Assembly (NCBI GenBank): GCA_030637845.1
Contig: DAOWFT010000123.1
Coordinates: 1-19,503, forward strand
From: Thalassospiraceae bacterium
Lineage (GTDB): Bacteria > Pseudomonadota > Alphaproteobacteria > Rhodospirillales > Magnetovibrionaceae
Direction: 5' to 3'
DNA: 19,503 nucleotides
Below are positions 15,818 through 19,503 of this stretch, piece after piece; position 1 is the stretch's first letter, and each line of letters begins with the position of its first letter. Under the pieces are notes generated by a model that saw nothing but the letters and a program-made list of their open reading frames with translations, was not told where the DNA came from and did not search any database. The translations under genes and the position numbers were made by a program.

Positions 15818-15893
15818 ATAGATTCAGAAAAAAGGAATCGATATTAACCAATAGAGTCAGAAAAAGGCCAGAAAAGGCCAGAATAGAGTCAGA
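15818..15893. promoter_or_regulatory. GANTC cluster with three ATAGANTCAGA repeats before ftsZ
   Basis: Four GANTC pentamers lie within 70 bases: GATTC 15821-15825, GAATC 15835-15839, GAGTC 15854-15858 and GAGTC 15886-15890. Three of them sit inside an 11-base repeat: ATAGATTCAGA at 15818, ATAGAGTCAGA at 15851 and again at 15883, spaced 33 and 32 bases (about three helical turns). GANTC is the target of the alphaproteobacterial methyltransferase CcrM, and in Caulobacter ftsZ transcription depends on CcrM/GcrA. By chance fewer than one site is expected in the 191-nt gap. A role in cell-cycle control of ftsZ is inferred. Confidence 0.6.
15862..15882. repeat. Tandem AAAAGGCCAGA pair
   Basis: AAAAGGCCAGA occurs at 15862-15872 and 15872-15882, exactly one helical turn apart and sharing one base. 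The pair fills the space between the second and third ATAGANTCAGA repeats. It could be two binding sites for the same protein on one DNA face. No factor can be named. Confidence 0.6.
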
Positions 15894-15977
15894 TTTTCCA
15901 ACTAAAGCCTTAAAAAGAAACCAAATATTAAGTGTTGATGGTGCATTTTTTATAGATATCAAGTGGAGAGGGATCCC

Positions 15978-17663
15978 ATGACCATAAATCTTAGCGTACC
16001 AAACGAAACCCTTGAGCTAAAACCCCGTATCAGCGTAGTTGGCGTTGGCGGTGCCGGTGGCAACGCAGTCAACAACATGATTAACGGCGAGCTCGAAGGA
16101 TGTGAATTCATAGTCGCCAACACCGATGCCCAGGCACTGATACATTCAGGAACGGACAGGCGGATACAGTTGGGGGCAAACCTGACCCAGGGCCTTGGCG
16201 CAGGATCAAAACCTGACATTGGCCGCGCGGCAGCAGAAGAAACCATTGACGAACTTAACGAGCAACTCAAAGGCGCGCACATGGTATTTATTGCCGCCGG
16301 CATGGGTGGTGGTACCGGTACCGGTGCGGCACCCGTTATCGCCCGGGCCGCTCGCGACGCTGGGATCCTGACCGTTGGCGTAGTTACTAAACCTTTCCAG
16401 TTTGAGGGCCAGCACCGTATGCGTTTGGCTGAAAAAGGTATCGAAGAACTGGAACAGTATGTCGATACGCTGATTATAATCCCTAACCAGAATCTTTTCC
16501 GCATCGCCAATGAAAAAACCACATTCTCCGATGCCTTCAAAATGGCTGATGATGTGCTTTATTCCGGCGTGCGTTCGGTAACCGACCTTATGGTTCGTCC
16601 CGGACTTATCAACTTGGATTTTGCCGATGTTCGCTCAGTCATGAACGAAATGGGTAAGGCCATGATGGGCACGGGCGAAGCCGAAGGCGAACGCCGTGCG
16701 CTTGATGCAGCCGAGGCAGCAATTTCCAACCCATTGTTGGATGATGCCTCAATGGCCGGTGCTAATGGTGTTCTTATCAATATCACCGGTGGTAGCGACA
16801 TGACCCTGTTTGAGGTTGATGAAGCCGCTAACCGCATCCGGGCCGAGGTTGATCAGGATGCCTACATTATTTTTGGTTCCACCTACGAAGAAGGTCTCGA
16901 TGGCCGCATGCGTGTATCGGTTGTTGCAACCGGTATCGATGCCGAAAGTTCACGCCGTCAAACACCGACGGTTTTGGGCATGGAAGAAGCGGTTGGTGTT
17001 TCCCGTCCACGTATACTGGGTACGGAAGAAGCCGAAGCAACGCCAGAAGCAGCCCAAACAGCAGAAATACCAGAAATACCAGAAATAAATGATAGCGACC
17101 TGCTTAGCGCCGAAGATGTGGCCGCAGCCGCGTCCGAGTTGGAAATGGTTGAAGATATTTCTGCCGAAAGCGCAAATGAAACCACAGGCGAAGCAATAGA
17201 AATTGAACTGGTGGAAGAGGTGGCCCCGCTACCGACACCACCGGCCATGCCAAATATTGAGGCCGAAGATGCTTTCATTCCACCGGCACCTGTTGGTGTT
17301 GATGACAGTGACGAGCATACCAACGCCGATCCGTTTGCTGCTGCAGCCATGGAAAACGGCACCCAGCCGGAAGATAAAACTCCCAATGAGGCCGATCTTA
17401 AACAGGGCGTAAGCCGTGGCCCAAGCCTGTTTGAAAGGGTTACCGGAAGCGCCAAAAACACCATCAACGGGTTTACCTCTTCCAAGCCGGAACCGCAGGC
17501 GGTGGAATCTGAAAAGGCAGCAGAACCAGCCCCGGTGGCAGAGATCGCATCCGTAAGCGAGCCGACATTGGGTGGAATGGATAGCGAGGAGCGTATTCAG
17601 GGCTCATCTACCGATGACGATCTCCTTGATATTCCAGCGTTTTTACGCAGACAGGCCAATTAA
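15978..17663 (+). CDS. ftsZ: Cell division GTPase FtsZ
   Basis: FtsZ is the tubulin homologue that polymerises into the division ring. The 561-residue product has a tubulin-fold GTPase core (about residues 1-318) with VGGAGGNAVNNM near 21, the signature G110-G-G-T-G-T-G116, and the T7-loop region with NLDFADVRSVM near 215. A long linker (about 320-545), rich in Glu, Ala and Pro, follows, and then the conserved tail D551-IPAFLRRQ that binds FtsA and other partners. Linkers of this size are usual in Alphaproteobacteria. The frame opens at GTG 15963, but ATG 15978 has GGAGAG seven bases before it and gives the normal N-terminus. Unlike the upstream genes it has its own 191-nt leader. A terminator follows. 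Confidence 0.98.
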   Translation: MTINLSVPNETLELKPRISVVGVGGAGGNAVNNMINGELEGCEFIVANTDAQALIHSGTDRRIQLGANLTQGLGAGSKPDIGRAAAEETIDELNEQLKGAHMVFIAAGMGGGTGTGAAPVIARAARDAGILTVGVVTKPFQFEGQHRMRLAEKGIEELEQYVDTLIIIPNQNLFRIANEKTTFSDAFKMADDVLYSGVRSVTDLMVRPGLINLDFADVRSVMNEMGKAMMGTGEAEGERRALDAAEAAISNPLLDDASMAGANGVLINITGGSDMTLFEVDEAANRIRAEVDQDAYIIFGSTYEEGLDGRMRVSVVATGIDAESSRRQTPTVLGMEEAVGVSRPRILGTEEAEATPEAAQTAEIPEIPEINDSDLLSAEDVAAAASELEMVEDISAESANETTGEAIEIELVEEVAPLPTPPAMPNIEAEDAFIPPAPVGVDDSDEHTNADPFAAAAMENGTQPEDKTPNEADLKQGVSRGPSLFERVTGSAKNTINGFTSSKPEPQAVESEKAAEPAPVAEIASVSEPTLGGMDSEERIQGSSTDDDLLDIPAFLRRQAN

Positions 17664-17674
17664 GGCCGAAAACA

Positions 17675-17706
17675 AGGGGTTTTGGCTGGCTGTGTCCGCT
17701 AACCCC
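17675..17706 (+). other. Hairpin just after ftsZ
   Basis: GGGGTT (17676-17681) pairs with AACCCC (17701-17706) around a 19-base loop. Allowing one bulged C extends the stem to AGGGGTT/AACCCCCT. No T tract follows, so it is not a standard terminator. It may protect the ftsZ 3' end. Confidence 0.4.
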
Positions 17707-17743
17707 CTGAGAATACGTAACATTAGGTAACAATGATTGATTT

Positions 17744-17796
17744 GAGCGCCTCAGGGCAGGGTGTTACACCCATAACCTAAGAGGCGCTCTTTCTTT
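17744..17796 (+). terminator. Rho-independent terminator of ftsZ with nested hairpin
   Basis: GAGCGCCTC (17744-17752) pairs perfectly with GAGGCGCTC (17781-17789) and is followed by TTTCTTT (17790-17796). AGG (17753-17755) and CCT (17776-17778) can also pair inside. The 28-base loop contains its own perfect hairpin GGGTG-TTA-CACCC (17759-17771). The GC-rich stem plus T-rich tail fits an intrinsic terminator that separates ftsZ from lpxC. Confidence 0.75.
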
Positions 17797-17840
17797 GTGG
17801 GCGATCCTGATTGTTGAGCTCAAGAATACGGAATACTTTT

Positions 17841-18818
17841 ATGTCACCTACCACAGTCATGAAAATTAACCAGCAAAATCAAAAAACGCTCAAAAGCATC
17901 ATTGGTTGCTCTGGTATTGGTCTGCACTCAGGCGACAAGATAAGCATGACCCTGCACCCGGCCGAGGTAGACAGTGGGATTGTATTTCGTCGTTCCGACA
18001 TTAGTGGCGGCGGCGTTGAAATCAAAGCAAGCTTCGACAATGTTCGTGACACCCGTCTTTGCACCACAATCGGTGATGAAAACGGTGTGCTGATTTCCAC
18101 CATCGAACATCTTATGGCTGCACTAGCAGGTGCCGGTGTTGATAACGCATTGGTTGATGTGGTTGGTGGCGAAGTTCCAATTATGGACGGAAGCGCCGCA
18201 CCATTTATGTTCCTAATCGATTGTGCCGGTTTGGTTGAGCAGGATGCTCCCAAGCGTGTGGTTCGCGTATTGAAGCCCGTTGTTGTTTCTGACGAAGGAA
18301 AATCTGCTTCGCTTCTTCCCTCTAATGAATTTTCAATAGATTTTGAAATTGATTTCGACAGCAGCGCAATCCAACGCCAGTCAATGCGTGTGGACATGAT
18401 AGACGGTGTATTTAAAAACGAACTTTCTCGTGCACGGACATTTGGTTTTATGCACGAAGTCGAAGCCCTGCGTGCAGCCGGATTTGCCAAGGGCGGATCC
18501 CTTGATAACGCGGTTGTGGTAAGCGGTGATGAGATTCTTAACGAAGACGGCCTTCGCTTTGATGATGAATTCGTACGTCATAAAATACTAGATGCTGTTG
18601 GCGATCTTTATCTTGCCGGCGGAACCATTGCCGGGCATTTCTCGGGTGTTTGTACCGGGCACTCGCTCAACAACAAACTGCTGAGAGCGCTTTTTGCAGA
18701 TGCGTCAAATTACGAATGGGTAAATGCATCGGATATTACGGCAAGCGAACCTGCAAAAGCCGCCAATTCCACTTCGTGGGACCGGGAAGCGGTTGCCGCA
18801 ATCCCGGCTACCGCCTAA
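17841..18818 (+). CDS. lpxC: UDP-3-O-acyl-N-acetylglucosamine deacetylase LpxC
   Basis: LpxC is the zinc-dependent cytoplasmic deacetylase at the committed step of lipid A synthesis. The 325-residue product shows QKTLKSIIGCSGIGLHSG near the N-terminus and STIE89-H90-L with a zinc histidine. MDGSAAPF lies near 116, and R-H247-KILD251-AVGDL holds the other two zinc ligands. GHFSGVCTGH274-SLNN holds the catalytic histidine. Ligand spacing matches E. coli LpxC within a few residues. The start is uncertain. ATG 17841 has a weak GGAA at 17830-17833, ATG 17859 has no ribosome binding site, and upstream TTG codons (17811, 17814) are less likely. It follows the ftsZ terminator, so it probably has its own promoter or depends on readthrough. 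Confidence 0.97.
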   Translation: MSPTTVMKINQQNQKTLKSIIGCSGIGLHSGDKISMTLHPAEVDSGIVFRRSDISGGGVEIKASFDNVRDTRLCTTIGDENGVLISTIEHLMAALAGAGVDNALVDVVGGEVPIMDGSAAPFMFLIDCAGLVEQDAPKRVVRVLKPVVVSDEGKSASLLPSNEFSIDFEIDFDSSAIQRQSMRVDMIDGVFKNELSRARTFGFMHEVEALRAAGFAKGGSLDNAVVVSGDEILNEDGLRFDDEFVRHKILDAVGDLYLAGGTIAGHFSGVCTGHSLNNKLLRALFADASNYEWVNASDITASEPAKAANSTSWDREAVAAIPATA

Positions 18819-18959
18819 ACGGCATCTCTGGCTCACCTCTCTGGTCTTGAGCGATTCGCACCAAACATCGCCATATTCCCCAATCAGCCCCTTTCCGTGG
18901 CACCGCCTTATTGCCCCTATCATCCTTATTGGCCCTAAACAGGCAGAAAACATGGCCCT

Positions 18960-18980
18960 GAATGCGCCGCTAAAGCATTC
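18960..18980 (+). other. Inverted repeat GAATGC/GCATTC
   Basis: This is a perfect 6-bp stem with a 9-base loop, followed by TTCGGGGTTATTGTT, which is only partly T-rich. It might be a weak terminator of lpxC or a chance structure. Confidence 0.3.
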
Positions 18981-19023
18981 TTCGGGGTTATTGTTATGGC
19001 CTATGCCCAATGGTTGATATGGC

Positions 19024-19053
19024 GTGATATAACATTTTGTATGGTGCTATTAT
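19024..19053 (+). promoter_or_regulatory. Candidate bamD promoter
   Basis: GTGATA (19024-19029) and TATTAT (19048-19053) match the -35 and -10 consensus in four and five of six bases with an 18-base spacer, ending 53 bases before the bamD start. A slightly better -35 hexamer, TTGATA, lies at 19014-19019 but lacks a good -10 at the right distance. The long spacer after lpxC makes a separate promoter plausible. Confidence 0.3.
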
Positions 19054-19106
19054 CCATGTAGCCCTCTATGAGGCATTAAAAAGACAAGACGGGAAAACCT
19101 CTAAAT

Positions 19107-19503
19107 ATGTTGCCAATCCTAACCAGAAAAATCAGAAACTCGCTAGTTGGCGTAATTATTTCCGCATTGGGAATGGCCACGGCAGCCTGCTCAACCACAA
19201 ACGAAGCCCCTGAATATGTAGAGCAAACTGTCGAGGTTCTATATAACACTGCGGTCAACGCCCTTGAGGATGAGCAGTATAACATTGCCGTCGAGCGCTT
19301 TGATGAGGTTGAACGACAGCACCCATATTCAAAGTGGGCGACCAAATCCCAGATTATGTCTGCCTACAGCCTTTATATGTCCAACAAATATGACGAGGCC
19401 ATTTTGGCGCTGGACCGTTATATCCAGCTTCATCCTTCGGGCAAGGACACCGCTTATGCTTACTACCTAAAAGGCCTTACATATTACGAACAGATTTCAG
19501 ACG
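19107..19503 (+). CDS. bamD: Outer membrane assembly lipoprotein BamD (5' part, truncated by window)
   Basis: BamD (ComL/YfiO) is the essential lipoprotein of the BAM complex that inserts beta-barrel proteins in the outer membrane. 132 complete codons are visible and the gene runs off the end. The N-terminus has basic residues (R7, K8, R10), a hydrophobic stretch (about 12-27) and a lipobox-like TAAC with lipidation cysteine C28. TPR-type repeats begin near residue 45. The blocks VERQHPYSKWATKSQIMSAYS and YDEAILALDRYIQLHPSGKD, then YAYYLKGLTYYEQISD, are characteristic of alphaproteobacterial BamD. ATG 19107 gives a proper signal peptide. The nearest purine tract, GGGA (19091-19094), is 12 bases away, so the ribosome binding site is weak. 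bamD after ftsZ-lpxC is a frequent alphaproteobacterial order. Confidence 0.95.
   Translation, partial: MLPILTRKIRNSLVGVIISALGMATAACSTTNEAPEYVEQTVEVLYNTAVNALEDEQYNIAVERFDEVERQHPYSKWATKSQIMSAYSLYMSNKYDEAILALDRYIQLHPSGKDTAYAYYLKGLTYYEQISD

Larger units (their letters stand above)
18819..19106 (+). other. Non-coding spacer between lpxC and bamD
   Basis: No coding region is convincing in these 288 bases. They hold one GANTC site (GATTC 18853-18857), a perfect inverted repeat GAATGC/GCATTC (18960-18965 and 18975-18980) and a possible promoter near 19024-19053. No classic intrinsic terminator for lpxC is visible. Confidence 0.7.

Noticed and set aside
15818..15893. Possible CRISPR-like array before ftsZ
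   Set aside because: There are only three 11-base copies with short, partly repetitive spacers and no cas genes, so it is a regulatory repeat at most.
15845..15931. Possible CtrA sites (TTAA half-sites at 15845, about 15910 and about 15928)
   Set aside because: No pair has the seven-base spacing of the TTAA-N7-TTAA CtrA consensus.
15959..16540. 193-residue minus-strand open frame opposite the ftsZ core
   Set aside because: Its translation mirrors conserved FtsZ codons and it has no motif of its own.
17879..18490. 203-residue minus-strand open frame opposite lpxC
   Set aside because: It is Ser/Thr-rich antisense of a conserved enzyme gene, with no family match that I recognise.
1..19503. 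Hidden novel system, mobile element, tRNA or horizontal insertion
   Set aside because: The whole window is accounted for by conserved housekeeping genes in one orientation with uniform codon style, and no transposase, integrase, terminal repeats or tRNA-like sequence were seen.

Overview
The window is a stretch of alphaproteobacterial chromosome that carries a complete-looking division and cell wall (dcw) cluster in one orientation (all + strand). The lineage call rests on several things. An RNase P RNA tail lies directly upstream of mraZ. ftsZ is followed by lpxC and bamD. FtsZ has a long acidic linker ending in the DIPAFLRRQ tail. FtsQ, MurB, BamD and MurF also have the alphaproteobacterial style. 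By eye the base composition is near 50% GC. I cannot name a genus.

Layout. Positions 1-190 hold the 3' part of rnpB. Positions 199-514 hold no gene but contain the control region of the dcw operon: a palindrome with a direct repeat at 235-262, a 10-bp-phased array of MraZ-type boxes at 365-439, and a small hairpin at 457-481. From 515 to 15786 there is one very tight run of fourteen genes: mraZ, rsmH, ftsL, ftsI, murE, murF, mraY, ftsW, murG, murC, murB, ddl, ftsQ, ftsA. No internal gap exceeds 7 nt and seven to eight junctions are ATGA overlaps. The gap of 191 nt before ftsZ is the first real intergenic space. It carries four GANTC sites and short repeats. A structured terminator follows ftsZ, then lpxC, a 288-nt spacer, and the start of bamD, which runs off the window.

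How the genes work together. MurB, MurC, MurE, MurF and Ddl build the UDP-MurNAc-pentapeptide. MraY and MurG turn it into lipid II. FtsW and FtsI polymerise and cross-link it at the septum. FtsL, FtsQ, FtsA and FtsZ form and anchor the divisome. MraZ and RsmH are the usual regulator/methyltransferase pair at the head. LpxC (lipid A) and BamD (outer-membrane protein assembly) add envelope functions. The MurD step (D-Glu addition) is not encoded here, although its gene normally lies between mraY and ftsW.

I see no new enzyme system, mobile element, CRISPR array or defence locus. The points that deserve a second look are regulatory and structural: the extended MraZ-box array, the GANTC/repeat cluster in front of ftsZ, the missing murD, the TTG start of ftsA and the folded ftsZ 3' region.
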